Shown here in pieces: positions 16,538-25,955 of a DNA stretch of 64,000 bases. Made by a program: the position numbers and the translations under genes. The DNA is from an uncultured Lachnospiraceae bacterium (GTDB lineage: Bacteria > Bacillota > Clostridia > Lachnospirales > Lachnospiraceae). Below the pieces are notes generated by a model that searched no databases, was not told where the DNA came from, and saw only the letters and a program-made list of their open reading frames with translations. Location of the stretch: positions 1-64,000 of the forward strand of contig CAMNTM010000001.1 of NCBI GenBank assembly GCA_946558465.1, read 5' to 3'. How positions within the stretch are numbered: the first letter of the stretch is position 1; each line of letters opens with the position of its first letter.

Positions 16538-17299
16538 TCAGCTTACGATCACCGTCTGATAGCCCGCCCGCTTCAGTCTCTGTTCCAGCTCTACAGCCTG
16601 ATTCAAGTCACGGTATCCGCCTGCCTGAACTCTGATATAAGGACCAGAATCATCAATAAACGCCGGAAAATCCTGCTCCAGCAGTTCATCCAGCATCCTC
16701 TGTGCATTATTCCAATTTCTGAATGCACCTACCTGAACCGTATAGTATGTCTCCTGAATCTCTCCGGAAGAATTCAGTGTATCCAGAATCCCTCTCGCAA
16801 TAGCCTGTGCTATATCCTCAAAGTTATCGTCAAATAGTTGATTATCCACATCAGAATTGATAAATCCGGCTTCTACAAGTACAGCCGGCATTTTTGTTCT
16901 TTTCAGCACTACAAGATTGGGCCGGGCCTTTACACCTAGGTTCACAAACCCGACAGTCTCTAGCTGGTCGGCAATATCCTGCGCCATCTCATATTTGATC
17001 CCGGATAAATCATATACAAGTGTTTCTACTCCCATAACCTCATTGTCTGTGGGAAAGGAATTACGATGAATTGACACAAAGAAATCTACACCCGCATTGT
17101 TCGCTTCCATTGCTTTTTCATAAGGCGTCTCATATACATCCGTTGTTCTTGTATATTCTACATCCAAACCATTATTCTGCAATATTTCTCCGACTGCAAG
17201 TGTAAGCCGCAAGGTGTCATCCTTTTCTTGTCTTCCTTTATATACCGCACCCGGATCCTTTCCGCCATGGCCCGCATCGAGCATAATTGAATATGGCAT
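16538..17299 (-). CDS. N-acetylmuramoyl-L-alanine amidase with SPOR domain
   Basis: A 253-residue peptidoglycan hydrolase. The Amidase_3 zinc domain (about 1-175) shows LDAGHGGKDPGA with the first zinc His, the QEKDD zinc Glu, VSIHRNSF with the second His, and LVEAGFINS with the catalytic Glu. Residues 180-253 match a SPOR repeat (YTVQVGAFRNWNNAQRML, then YIRVQAGGYRD), which binds denuded glycan at septa. No signal peptide is visible even in the longer frame, as for CwlC, a mother-cell-lysis amidase released late in sporulation. The ATG at 17299 has AGGAG 8 bases upstream. Confidence 0.88.
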   Translation of the reverse strand: MPYSIMLDAGHGGKDPGAVYKGRQEKDDTLRLTLAVGEILQNNGLDVEYTRTTDVYETPYEKAMEANNAGVDFFVSIHRNSFPTDNEVMGVETLVYDLSGIKYEMAQDIADQLETVGFVNLGVKARPNLVVLKRTKMPAVLVEAGFINSDVDNQLFDDNFEDIAQAIARGILDTLNSSGEIQETYYTVQVGAFRNWNNAQRMLDELLEQDFPAFIDDSGPYIRVQAGGYRDLNQAVELEQRLKRAGYQTVIVS

Positions 17300-17390
17300 A
17301 AACTGCTCCTGTTTTTTTGTACTATCATATGCACGGAAATTTAGTTTGTGAACCTCTGATAACATATTACATGCTAATTATTATCGTACA

Positions 17391-17702
17391 TTATTCATTG
17401 TCTGTACCGCTGTCCCTTTTCTCTTCCTCCCGCTTATCCACAATTTCCCCGGTCTCCTCCGCAATTTCGTCTTCCTCTTTCCCGGCCTCTCCCCGGCTTA
17501 TCTGAGTACTTTTCTTCACCCCGATTACAACTAGACCGGCTCCGAATATTCCAAAGAATATCATTGAAACCAGCATAATCATTTTCTCCGTCCCTTCCAC
17601 ACCCGAAAGTCCCCGAAACAGCCCGTATGAAGTGTACAATAGATACAACCCCGCCAGTGTATATAGAATATAGCGCATTTTATTTCTGCTGTCGTTTTCC
17701 AT
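17391..17702 (-). CDS. Small two-span membrane protein, unknown
   Basis: A 103-residue protein not recognised. Two hydrophobic segments (about 10-28 and 39-61) are followed by a highly charged Glu/Lys tail of 40 residues ending SGTDNE. GGAGGA lies 8 bases before the ATG at 17702. It is 91 bases upstream of the amidase on the same strand and may share its transcript. The acidic soluble tail is probably cytoplasmic. Confidence 0.6.
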   Translation of the reverse strand: MENDSRNKMRYILYTLAGLYLLYTSYGLFRGLSGVEGTEKMIMLVSMIFFGIFGAGLVVIGVKKSTQISRGEAGKEEDEIAEETGEIVDKREEEKRDSGTDNE

Positions 17703-17939
17703 ATTATCTTTCCTCCTGCAAATAAAATTACTTTTATTATACATGAAATCCTTTCTATCATGTATAATAATAAACTTATTTTTCCAAAAAAGTCCGGCTT
17801 CATCAGCACCGCTTCAATAAGAATTAAATTCCGGCCGGTTGCCTATATAGAAATCTTTTGGTATAATGTATCCGTCGTCAATTTATCTTAATAATTGATA
17901 TTGTACAAAGTATCAGTTTCAATTTTATGAGGGAATATA

Positions 17940-18146
17940 ATGAGCAAATACAACATTTTATGGGAATATATACAAAAGAAAGGACAGCCGTCTTTTAAGC
18001 TTACTTTTGAAGAAATACAAAATATCGCCGGGACACCGATAGACCACTCTTTTTTAAAGTACAAAAAAGAACTTTTAGAATATGGTTATCAAGTAAAAAA
18101 AATATCCATGAAAGAACAGACTGTTATCTTCAATAAGATTTTATAG
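17940..18146 (+). CDS. Small hypothetical protein
   Basis: A 68-residue protein with no recognised function. The ATG follows GAGGG by about 6 bases, and a hairpin terminator lies 30 bases after the stop. The sequence is mixed alpha/beta in appearance, starting MSKYNILWEYIQ, and has HSFLKYKKELLEYGYQVKKI, reminiscent of small winged-helix or DUF7662-like proteins; this resemblance is weak. It stands alone, divergent from the upstream small membrane protein gene. Confidence 0.55.
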   Translation: MSKYNILWEYIQKKGQPSFKLTFEEIQNIAGTPIDHSFLKYKKELLEYGYQVKKISMKEQTVIFNKIL

Positions 18147-18175
18147 ATAGAATCAAAGCAATGTAAGGAATATAT

Positions 18176-18222
18176 ATAATGCCGGATACAGCCGAATGTA
18201 CTGCTGTACCGGCATTATTTTA
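18176..18222. terminator. Bidirectional terminator between convergent genes
   Basis: AATGCCGG-A-TACAGC pairs with GCTGTACCGGCATT (one bulge) and is followed by ATTTT. It separates the 68-residue gene from the convergent rpiB stop. Confidence 0.85.
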
Positions 18223-18228
18223 AGAATT

Positions 18229-18669
18229 TTATCTGTCCTCGATTGCCATAATCATATCTACTCTGGTCTGGTGTCTTCCGCCCATAAACTCCGCTGCGAG
18301 CCACTCGTCTATAATCATCTTAGCCATCTCTATCCCGACAACCCTTGCCCCGAAGGCAAGTACGTTTGTATTGTTATGCTGTCTGGACAGCCTTGCAGAA
18401 TATGGCTCGGAGCATACAACAGCCCGGACTCCCTTTACTTTGTTTGCCGCAAGAGAGATTCCCACACCGGTTCCGCAGATTAAAATTCCCAGATCCACAT
18501 CTCCAGAAACTACGGCACGTCCGACTTTTTCTCCGTACTCAGGATAATTACAGCTTTCCGATGTGTCTGTTCCATAATTGATTACTTCAATTCCCTTGTC
18601 CTTCAGATATTGTACTACTTCATTCTTCATCTCGACCGCCGCATGGTCATTTCCAATACCGATTCTCAT
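18229..18669 (-). CDS. rpiB: Ribose-5-phosphate isomerase B (RpiB/LacAB family)
   Basis: Interconverts ribose-5-phosphate and ribulose-5-phosphate in the pentose phosphate pathway; relatives act on allose- or galactose-6-phosphate. A 146-residue product of the usual length. GNDHAAVEMK near 5-14 has the catalytic Asp/His, CGTGVGISLAANK near 66-78 contains the active-site Cys and the phosphate-binding loop, and NVLAFGARV near 99 is conserved. The ATG at 18669 has GGAAGAGG upstream. Monocistronic. Confidence 0.92.
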   Translation of the reverse strand: MRIGIGNDHAAVEMKNEVVQYLKDKGIEVINYGTDTSESCNYPEYGEKVGRAVVSGDVDLGILICGTGVGISLAANKVKGVRAVVCSEPYSARLSRQHNNTNVLAFGARVVGIEMAKMIIDEWLAAEFMGGRHQTRVDMIMAIEDR

Positions 18670-18786
18670 AATATTTATCCTCTTCCTTCCATTCATCTTA
18701 TTTTTATATTATAATAGTCAAAACTGCAAACCGCAAGAAAGAAGTAACAGCAAATCCATCTGAACTATTGCTAAAGGAGACTGATT

Positions 18787-19566
18787 ATGATTCAATACAT
18801 AGCAAGCGACCTCGACGGAACTCTTATTCCAGGAGGTTCCCGCAGTGTAGACCCGGAAATTTTCGACCTTATATTAAAGCTGAAGGAAAAAAATATACGC
18901 TTTATCGCTGCCAGCGGAAGACAATACCACAGCATGCGGCTTTTGTTTGAACCCATAAAAGACGAGATCTCTTATATTACAGAAAACGGGTCTCTCTGTC
19001 TTCATAACGGACAGGTTATTTTCCGCGGTCTGATTGAAAGAAAGCTTGGACTTAGCATTATTGACGCCGGAAGAGAATACGGCAGCTGCCACACACTTTT
19101 GTCCTGCGAATCCAGACATTATACAGATTCTAAAAATGCAGATTTTATTCATCATATGCGGGATATTATACGCAATGACATCGAGGTTGTCGATGACCTG
19201 TACCAGATTCAGGAGCCCTTTCTAAAATTAGCTATCTGCGATTTCAACGGCACAGCCCGCCTCGCACCATTTCTGTCCGAAAGGTTTTCCGAACAAATCC
19301 GGACCGTCACGGCAGGAGGCGGATGGGTCGATTTCCTCGCTCCAAACGCCGACAAGGGAAAATCACTTGCCGCACTTCTCAGCCGTCTCGGTATCCGGCC
19401 TGAGAACGGCATTGCTTTTGGAGACCAGTACAATGACATAGATATGCTGAAGCTGGCAGGTACCGGCTATGCGATGAAAACTGCCGCGCCAGGAGTTAAA
19501 GATTATGCAGATGCCGTGACCGATTCGGTCGCTGAAGTACTAAAGGACGTGTTGGGGACGGGGTAA
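18787..19566 (+). CDS. HAD-superfamily Cof-type sugar phosphatase
   Basis: A 259-residue class IIB HAD phosphatase. SDLDGTLIPGG near 7-17 is motif I with the nucleophile Asp, AASGRQYHS near 40 is motif II, KGKSLAAL near 195 gives the motif III Lys, and GDQYNDIDML near 218 is motif IV. Such enzymes dephosphorylate sugar phosphates or flavin precursors; the substrate is not predictable. AAAGGAG precedes the ATG. The last codons, including the TAA stop, lie inside the left arm of a GGGGACGGGG palindrome, so the C-terminus (LGTG) is repeat-derived. Confidence 0.9.
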   Translation: MIQYIASDLDGTLIPGGSRSVDPEIFDLILKLKEKNIRFIAASGRQYHSMRLLFEPIKDEISYITENGSLCLHNGQVIFRGLIERKLGLSIIDAGREYGSCHTLLSCESRHYTDSKNADFIHHMRDIIRNDIEVVDDLYQIQEPFLKLAICDFNGTARLAPFLSERFSEQIRTVTAGGGWVDFLAPNADKGKSLAALLSRLGIRPENGIAFGDQYNDIDMLKLAGTGYAMKTAAPGVKDYADAVTDSVAEVLKDVLGTG

Positions 19567-19606
19567 AACTCGTTTTACCCCGTCCCCAATTAAAAATACC
19601 CTGTCC
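19552..19606. repeat. GGGGACGGGG palindrome, copy 2, with an extra half copy
   Basis: TTGGGGACGGGGTAAAAC (19552-19569) is perfectly inverted at 19572-19589. A degenerate second arm (ATACCCTGTCCCAG) follows at about 19595-19608. The left arm carries the stop of the HAD gene and the half copy carries the last codons of the DUF1537 kinase gene, so both convergent genes end within the repeat. Confidence 0.87.
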
Positions 19607-20942
19607 CAGATTCTGCAAACAATCGTTCTACTATATCGTACACAATCTCTTCATTTCCCGTAAGTCCGCCTTTCCCGATTATAGGAAGCCCGTCGTATTT
19701 TCCGCCGGAAAGTCTTCCCACGTCTGTCTGGGGAATTATATAATCTTCTACCTTTATACTTCCGGCGCCCAACCTCCGGCACACTGACACCATCGTGTCT
19801 CCGCCGGTCATGTAAATTCCTGCAATCTTATTTTTCTCAGTCTTATTAAGAACCTGTGCTATGATTTCTCCCAATCCGGCATTGATCCGGCTGCCGCTTG
19901 TCCCTTTTTTACAATGAAGCCTTTTATCCTCCGCATCCAAATTCAATCTTTCTCCGTGAAGCGCCGTCTCAAAAAGGAGAGCTTTTGGTCTGTCTTCTTT
20001 ACTCTGCAATAATTCCTCTGCTGCTCTGACAGCCTTCTCCACCTCGCATCCAGCTGTCTCCCTGCCTTCAATGAGCATACGGGGATCCACACTTATCCTC
20101 ACATGACGTTTATCCCGGCAGAAGCTTTCCATCTGCTTTCGTGTTACCTCTGTGGCGCTCCCGGCCGCTATCAGTACCGTTCTTTCTGTGCCGCTTAACT
20201 TTGGCAGATTTTTCGGCTCGTCTTTTCCAATCAGACCTCTTACCCTTGCTGTTTCTATCGTAAATGGTCCCGGATCTACGGTTACAATATTCCACGCCAG
20301 AGACACACCTGCTTCTGCTATGCTTCTTACATCCTTCTGAGTAATTGCATCTGCAACAATTATCTCACAGCCACATTCCCGCTGTTCTATCAGCGCTTCT
20401 TTTATCATCTCAGCGCCGCCAAGCACCTTATCAAGTGCCACAAAGCCTACTCTTCTTTTGCTCTGTCCCGCAATTAATCTTGGAATATAAGCCTCCTTCA
20501 CTGGCGTGAGTACATCCTTTGCCACCTGCGTATTTACAAGTGCTTCTCCGTCAATTACAGAATATCCTCCTACCAAAATTCTCCTGGATTGAGGCATGGC
20601 CGGCACTACTATGGCCACAGCTTTCGGCAGTGAATCCAGCATAGCATCTATCTCCACACCAATCCCGCCCCGAAGAGTCGTATCAATTCTCTTTTGAAAA
20701 TACAAAACACCTGTGCTTTTTAGTATCTCTGCTGCTTTTTTTACTTTCTCGTATGCTTTTAACGGCGGAAAGGAACGGCTTCCCGTGCTGATCAGCACTG
20801 CATCCAGCTTTTTTAGTTCTTTAGATTCCGGTACTGACTCTGCGTCAAAAAACACTGCTGCCTCTGCTTTCCCTCTTGCAAGCAGCGTTCCCACAGTCGT
20901 CGCGCCTGTCAGATCATCTGATACAATTCCTATAGTCGGCAT
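19590..20942 (-). CDS. Four-carbon acid sugar kinase (DUF1537, DtnK/OtnK-type)
   Basis: A 450-residue kinase of the DUF1537 family, whose characterised members phosphorylate D-threonate, L-threonate or erythronate (and related C4 acids) at O4. The N-terminal domain opens with IGIVSDDLTGATTVG (substrate Asp pair near 8-9) and has YFQKRIDTTLRGGIG near 82-96. The C-terminal nucleotide domain contains GIYMTGGDTMVSVCRRLGA and PIIGKGGLTGNEE. GGAGG precedes the ATG. It is the last gene of locus A, about 98 bases after the PdxA2-like gene. The final residues (SGTGYF) come from a repeat half-site. Confidence 0.88.
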   Translation of the reverse strand: MPTIGIVSDDLTGATTVGTLLARGKAEAAVFFDAESVPESKELKKLDAVLISTGSRSFPPLKAYEKVKKAAEILKSTGVLYFQKRIDTTLRGGIGVEIDAMLDSLPKAVAIVVPAMPQSRRILVGGYSVIDGEALVNTQVAKDVLTPVKEAYIPRLIAGQSKRRVGFVALDKVLGGAEMIKEALIEQRECGCEIIVADAITQKDVRSIAEAGVSLAWNIVTVDPGPFTIETARVRGLIGKDEPKNLPKLSGTERTVLIAAGSATEVTRKQMESFCRDKRHVRISVDPRMLIEGRETAGCEVEKAVRAAEELLQSKEDRPKALLFETALHGERLNLDAEDKRLHCKKGTSGSRINAGLGEIIAQVLNKTEKNKIAGIYMTGGDTMVSVCRRLGAGSIKVEDYIIPQTDVGRLSGGKYDGLPIIGKGGLTGNEEIVYDIVERLFAESGTGYF

Positions 20943-21040
20943 GCCGATTCCCTCCTTATCTTTCCTTCATAGTGTTATCCTGACAATATCCGGCTGTTAT
21001 CCTCTCATTCCTTTTCATGAAGTCCTGCCCTCACATACAA

Positions 21041-22084
21041 TCAGCACCTTTGTCCTGCATACTGCTTTGCAGCATACTCGGAAACTACCTTTGTAGACTC
21101 AATCAGACTTATTTTATCCGCAGTCCCCTTTCCAGCAATATCAAATGCAGTCCCATGATCTACGGAGCTTCGAATAAAGGGAAGTCCAAAGGTAAGGGTT
21201 ACAGACTTTTCAAAGTCCAATGTTTTGCATGCAATGTGCCCCTGATCATGGTAGAGAGATAGAATCGCATCATACTTTCCTGATTTCCCAATATGGAAAA
21301 CCGAATCTGCCGGACACGGGCCTACTGCATTGATTCCCAGCCTCTGCGCCTCTTTCACCGCAGGTATCAGATCTGTTATCTCTTCTGTCCCAAAAAGACC
21401 GTTATCTCCATTATGAGGGTTAAGCCCTGCTACTGCAATCAGGGGCTTCTTAATTCCTACCTTTTTCAGCTCCTTGTCAATATTAATTACATTTTCCAGG
21501 ACTACGTCTTTTGTCGCATAGTGACACGCATCTACAAGAGACATATGACGGCTTACGAAAAATACCCGCAGCTTATGACAGGAGAACATTGTAAGTGCAT
21601 ATGGAGAATTGGTTTTGTGCTGATATATTTCAGTATGTCCTGGTTCTTTTATGCCGACAAGCTTTATCGCTTCCTTATGTATAGGGGAGGTTGAGACCGC
21701 ATCAATCTTTTTTGCCATCCCAAGCTCGATGGACTTCATAATCCAGTCTACGGCCATCTTCCCTGCCAGCTTCTGAACCTTCCCCCACTCAATAGAATCC
21801 GTATCATAATCACCTGTCTCCAGAATATCAATCACGCCATATTCATATCCGGCCTCTGAGGGATCCTGAATCTTATTATATCTTAGCCTTTTTCCCAGTA
21901 CCTCTGCCGCTCTTTCCATAATCGCCGCACTTCCTATTACAAACGGCCGGCAGCATTCGTGGAGCTCTCCATCCAGCATCGCCCCCGTTACAATCTCTGG
22001 CCCGATTCCCGCAGGATCTCCCATAGTAATGGCAGTGACTGGCTTAAAGCTTGTTTTACTTTTCTTATCTGCTATATTAATCAT
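21041..22084 (-). CDS. PdxA2-like 4-phosphoerythronate/threonate dehydrogenase
   Basis: A 347-residue NAD-dependent oxidative decarboxylase of the PdxA family. ITMGDPAGIGPEIV near 19-32 is the nucleotide/phosphate block; TSPIHKEA near 150, LNPHNGDNG near 226 and LYHDQGHIACKTL near 285 carry the metal-binding His/Asp residues. Next to a DUF1537 kinase, this family is PdxA2, which turns D-threonate- or D-erythronate-4-phosphate to DHAP and CO2, rather than the PdxA of vitamin B6 synthesis. The start overlaps the hydrolase gene upstream by 8 bases with GGGAGG inside it, so translation is coupled. Confidence 0.87.
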   Translation of the reverse strand: MINIADKKSKTSFKPVTAITMGDPAGIGPEIVTGAMLDGELHECCRPFVIGSAAIMERAAEVLGKRLRYNKIQDPSEAGYEYGVIDILETGDYDTDSIEWGKVQKLAGKMAVDWIMKSIELGMAKKIDAVSTSPIHKEAIKLVGIKEPGHTEIYQHKTNSPYALTMFSCHKLRVFFVSRHMSLVDACHYATKDVVLENVINIDKELKKVGIKKPLIAVAGLNPHNGDNGLFGTEEITDLIPAVKEAQRLGINAVGPCPADSVFHIGKSGKYDAILSLYHDQGHIACKTLDFEKSVTLTFGLPFIRSSVDHGTAFDIAGKGTADKISLIESTKVVSEYAAKQYAGQRC

Positions 22085-22898
22085 AGAATCCTCCCGGTGC
22101 CTTCTTCAGTGTATCAAACTGTTCCCTGTCATGGCCGAACCAAACCTGTGCATCGCTCTGTTCTGCAATCTTTTTAATGTATTTCAGGCTCCTTCTCCAG
22201 CCCACCGTGTCGTACACAACTCCCGGCTCCCGCTCCTTATCGTAATTCTCTGAGCAATATACTGCATCAGATGTAATAATTACAGTACCGGTATTCTCAA
22301 GGTCTGCTCTAAGCGCAAGAACCCCTCTTGCATGTCCGGGACCCAGATTCAAAACTGTAAGTCCCGGACACAGCTCATAGTTTCCTTCTCCGCATTCAAG
22401 GAATCTCCATTTTATTTTTTTCTTAATCCAGATATCTGTATCTTTCCAGATGTAGGAATCCATATACCTATGCTGAGCATAAGCACCAATGCAGGCATTG
22501 AACTCGTCCTTATGAACAATAAATTCTGCATCAGGAAAATATTCCACACATCCGGCATGGTCATTGTGCATATGTGACAAAACAACTGTGTGAATATCCT
22601 CCGGCTTGATTCCCAGTTCCTTCAGCTGATACAGAATTGTTGTAGTCTCGTCACCTTCATACGGTACCTGGTTCTGGAAATCCTCTGGCCACCGTCCATT
22701 TTCACCCATGCAGTCTGGATGACATCCTGTGTCATAAAGAACATATCCATTTTCTGTCTCAATCAAATATGCCGGAACCGGAAATTCTACCATCTCATTT
22801 TTGCATTCCGGATCACTCACTTTTGCAATATGTGACATTGATACTACCAGGTTCTTATCCAGTCTCAGACTTCCCAATTCAAATACATATAATTTCAT
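22077..22898 (-). CDS. Metallo-beta-lactamase-fold hydrolase, lactonase-like
   Basis: A 273-residue MBL-fold hydrolase close to the N-acyl-homoserine-lactone lactonase branch. The zinc motif SHMHNDHAGCVEYF near 109-122 is HxHxDH, and LGPGHARGVLALRAD near 185 and TSDAVY near 206 supply the third His and the bridging Asp; WFGHDREQFDTLKK near 255 has the last His. Being between the ABC importer and PdxA2/kinase genes, it may open a sugar lactone (for example a four-carbon aldonolactone) rather than act in quorum quenching; this is inference. AGGGA precedes the ATG. Confidence 0.82.
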   Translation of the reverse strand: MKLYVFELGSLRLDKNLVVSMSHIAKVSDPECKNEMVEFPVPAYLIETENGYVLYDTGCHPDCMGENGRWPEDFQNQVPYEGDETTTILYQLKELGIKPEDIHTVVLSHMHNDHAGCVEYFPDAEFIVHKDEFNACIGAYAQHRYMDSYIWKDTDIWIKKKIKWRFLECGEGNYELCPGLTVLNLGPGHARGVLALRADLENTGTVIITSDAVYCSENYDKEREPGVVYDTVGWRRSLKYIKKIAEQSDAQVWFGHDREQFDTLKKAPGGFYD

Positions 22899-22921
22899 TT
22901 CAATCCCTGCCTTTTAGTGTT

Positions 22922-23956
22922 TTAGAAATCGTAATCTCCTACATTATCTTTTGTAAATTCTACTAACGGAAGTCCGATGCTCATACTGATTTCGTCCTTC
23001 TCCGGTGTAAATTCTCCCATATCTCCTGCTGTGAATGCTTTGCCTTCTTCAAGACCTTCTGTAGCAAGCTGGTATGCTGTATATACACTCAGATAACCGT
23101 GGTCCGGTGCACTCCAAAGCTGTACATCACGGATAGAGCCGTCTTCCAGATATGGCTTCATGGTATTGGGCGTTGAGTTTCCCGCTACAATCACCTCACC
23201 TGTCTTTCCTGCAGAAACAACTGCGTTTACTGCTCCCGGAAGATTCGGTGCTCCAAGTGCAATAATTCCCTTGAGCTCCGGATAACTCTTCATTAAATCA
23301 CTTGCCAATGTATTAGCCTTCTGTGTATCCTCACCCGCCTCTCTTGTATCTACAATCTTAATATTTGGATATTTCTCTGCAATTCTTGCCTCAATTGCCT
23401 CAATCCAGAGTACCTGATTAGTAGCTGTAAAGGTTGTAGTGATAATCGCTATGTCGCCCTCCTCACCAATCTGAGAGGCCAGTGAATCAATAACCGCATT
23501 TCCGAAAACCGTGTAATCAACCAAATTTACAAAAATATCTCTAACATTCGCATCTGCATCCCAGGATACAACCTTGATTCCTGCCTCCTGTGCCTTTTCA
23601 AGTGTAGGCTGAATTGCAGCCGGATCATTTGCCGCAATACATATAACATCCGGTTTTGTCGGAATGATTGTCTCTAGCATCTCAATCTGCTTATCTACTG
23701 TTGCTTCCGTCGGTCCCTGCCACGTAATTTCAGCTACATCAGATAATTCTTCACTCGCTTTATCTACACCCTTTTGAACTGCATTGTAGTAATCAATTCC
23801 TACAACTTTCGGCATAACTACGATTTTCACCTTATCCTTGCTGTCCCCGCCGTTGTCTGAGGATGAGCCTCCGTCTGACTTCCCGCATGCTGCCAGAGAA
23901 AGCAGCATCACTGCTACTGTCAATACACTTACTACCTTTTTCACATGTTTCTTCAT
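22922..23956 (-). CDS. Sugar ABC transporter substrate-binding lipoprotein (locus A)
   Basis: A 344-residue periplasmic-binding-protein type I lipoprotein. The signal peptide ends LSLAAC at about residue 24, so Cys is lipidated. A Ser/Gly/Asp linker follows and then the two-lobed ribose-type fold: VVMPKVVGIDYYNAVQKG, ICIAANDPAAIQPTL, VVSWDADANVRDIFVN and LKGIIALGAPNLPGAV. The LsrB/RhaS-like type 2 form is suggested. It is the fourth gene of the operon, after the ATPase and two permeases, and hands its sugar or sugar acid to them. GGAGGA precedes the ATG. Confidence 0.9.
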   Translation of the reverse strand: MKKHVKKVVSVLTVAVMLLSLAACGKSDGGSSSDNGGDSKDKVKIVVMPKVVGIDYYNAVQKGVDKASEELSDVAEITWQGPTEATVDKQIEMLETIIPTKPDVICIAANDPAAIQPTLEKAQEAGIKVVSWDADANVRDIFVNLVDYTVFGNAVIDSLASQIGEEGDIAIITTTFTATNQVLWIEAIEARIAEKYPNIKIVDTREAGEDTQKANTLASDLMKSYPELKGIIALGAPNLPGAVNAVVSAGKTGEVIVAGNSTPNTMKPYLEDGSIRDVQLWSAPDHGYLSVYTAYQLATEGLEEGKAFTAGDMGEFTPEKDEISMSIGLPLVEFTKDNVGDYDF

Positions 23957-24048
23957 TTCTTTTCCTCCTCGTTTTTTAATTTATAACATTTCTGCCACGC
24001 AAGCATATAACTGCTCTTATGACTGAATTGTTTTCCCTAAAGTATCAT

Positions 24049-24990
24049 CTAAATCTCAATCTTCTTTTTTGAAGCTACAAAATTATTAAATGCAACTGCC
24101 AATATAAGAATCAACCCAATGATAACTGACTGTATCTCTGTCTGAATTGCTGCTGTTGTAAGACCCAGACGGATTAATACAATAATAACCGCCGCTATAT
24201 AAGAGCCGGCAAAGCTTACCTTTCCTCCTGCCAGAGACGCACCTCCAAACACTGCAATTGTAATGGCGTCCATCTCATAATTGCTTCCGTAATCCGCCTT
24301 TGCGCTGCTTACCCTGCATGTAAACAAAATGCCTAGAAATGCGGCAAAAAAACCAGATAACATATAAGCCTTTACTTTATTCCATGTAACCTTTATCCCT
24401 GAGAATACGGCAACCTCTTCATTGTAGCCAATCCCCTTTAAATATATCCCGAAATTGCTTTTGTAGATAAAGAATGCAATTACTATATATGCCGTCGTAG
24501 TTATGACAAGCTGCACAGGCAGCGGGCCAATACTACCCTGTCCAAGAAAATACAGACTCTTCGGAATGGGAATTGCCGAACCCCCGGATATTCCCAGTGC
24601 AATTCCTCTGAATAATCCCATTGTTGCAAGAGTGACTATAAGAGCCGGCAGGTTCATCTTACAGACCGCGTATCCATTTAACGCACCGCCTGCGATTCCC
24701 ACCAAAAGACTGACGGCGGCAGCAAGTCCTGCAGGAATTCCCGCCTGACAGGTAAGACCCAGACACACAGAAGACAGAGCCATCATAGAGCCTACGGAAA
24801 GATCAATTCCTCCTGTCAGGATTACCAGCGTCATACCAAGTCCTATCATACTTGTCTCAGAGATAAATCTTGTTGCATTAAGCAGATAATCCGCTGTCAG
24901 AAAATAATCCGACATACCTGACATAACAGCCATTACGATTACAAGCACCAGTATTAAAACAAAGAAATTATTCTTAACCAGCTTCTTCAT
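24049..24990 (-). CDS. RbsC-type ABC permease 2 (locus A)
   Basis: A 313-residue inner membrane permease with about nine hydrophobic segments. The family block GGIDLSVGSMMALSSV near 61-76 and GGASLAGGKVSFAGSY near 249 are typical of RbsC/MglC. Its ATG overlaps the stop of the first permease by one base (TAATG). Two different permeases in one operon imply a heterodimeric channel, as in the Lsr system. Confidence 0.9.
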   Translation of the reverse strand: MKKLVKNNFFVLILVLVIVMAVMSGMSDYFLTADYLLNATRFISETSMIGLGMTLVILTGGIDLSVGSMMALSSVCLGLTCQAGIPAGLAAAVSLLVGIAGGALNGYAVCKMNLPALIVTLATMGLFRGIALGISGGSAIPIPKSLYFLGQGSIGPLPVQLVITTTAYIVIAFFIYKSNFGIYLKGIGYNEEVAVFSGIKVTWNKVKAYMLSGFFAAFLGILFTCRVSSAKADYGSNYEMDAITIAVFGGASLAGGKVSFAGSYIAAVIIVLIRLGLTTAAIQTEIQSVIIGLILILAVAFNNFVASKKKIEI

Positions 24991-25952
24991 TATTCCTTCT
25001 CACCTCCTCCGCTGAGTCTGAGCTTAAGCTTCTTAAAATCAACTGCATAGGAGGCCACCGAAATAAATATGATAAGTCCTTGTACCGCCTGTTCCCAAAG
25101 TGCATCAACTCCAAAGAATACCAGAAGTGTTCCTAATGCACTTACAAGAAGCGCGCCGAGAAATACTCCTGACACATCTCCTTCTCCTCCTATGGTACTC
25201 GCACCTCCGACTACTGCAGATGATATAAGCGTCATCTCCCAGCCTTTTCCAGTATTAGACTGGATACCTCCAAATCTTGTTGTATAAATGACGGCTGCTG
25301 CTCCAACTAAAACACCACATACTACAAAGGCTGCGATTCTTGTTAATCTCACGTTGATACCGCTGAGTCTTGCGGAGTCTTGATTTGAGCCTACAGCATA
25401 AAAGTTTCTTCCCCATTCAGTATGATTCAGAATAAACCACATTATCAACGCCACAACCACCGTTATGTATACAGGAATTGGTATATTCAGCCATCTTCCC
25501 TGTCCAATCTTCAAAACATTTTCCGGAAGTCCATTAATCCAGCTTCCTTTCGTTATTATAATAAGAAGACCCCGGTAAATACTCAGAAGACCCAAAGTAG
25601 CCACAATAGCATCGAGCTTAAGCACTGTTACGACAACTCCATTAATGAGCCCCAGCAGAGCGCCTACAGCAACGGCACCCATAATAACTGCTGCAAGCGG
25701 AAGCTGCGCTTTAGCCAGAATACCCGTCATTGTACAGCAGGCAGCCAAAACTGCGCCAACCGAAACGTCGATATCTCCTACCAGCAGGACACACAGCATC
25801 CCCAATGCAGCAATTGCTGTTGTAGAAGTATTCAGAAGAATATCTATTGCATTTTCGAAGCTGAAAAATGCAGGTGCTTTTACAATCATCACGCCTAATA
25901 TTACGACATAAAATACCAGAAGTGCTTTTATCGCTTTTCTATTCTTGTACAT
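24990..25952 (-). CDS. RbsC-type ABC permease 1 (locus A)
   Basis: A 320-residue membrane permease. LVGDIDVSVGAVLAACC near 57-73 and VVGGASTIGGEGDVSGVFLG near 248 are the family signatures; the GDIDVS form of the first motif is common in LsrC/D-like pairs. It is separated from the ATPase stop-start junction by only 3 bases and overlaps the second permease by one base. GGAGGAG precedes the ATG. Confidence 0.9.
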   Translation of the reverse strand: MYKNRKAIKALLVFYVVILGVMIVKAPAFFSFENAIDILLNTSTTAIAALGMLCVLLVGDIDVSVGAVLAACCTMTGILAKAQLPLAAVIMGAVAVGALLGLINGVVVTVLKLDAIVATLGLLSIYRGLLIIITKGSWINGLPENVLKIGQGRWLNIPIPVYITVVVALIMWFILNHTEWGRNFYAVGSNQDSARLSGINVRLTRIAAFVVCGVLVGAAAVIYTTRFGGIQSNTGKGWEMTLISSAVVGGASTIGGEGDVSGVFLGALLVSALGTLLVFFGVDALWEQAVQGLIIFISVASYAVDFKKLKLRLSGGGEKE

Positions 25953-25955
25953 GTC

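Noticed and set aside
21041-22084. PdxA of vitamin B6 synthesis
   Set aside because: No pdx genes nearby; the adjacent DUF1537 kinase points to the PdxA2 branch.
22077-22898. Quorum-quenching lactonase
   Set aside because: The fold fits, but the gene is translationally coupled to sugar-acid enzymes, so a metabolic role is more likely.
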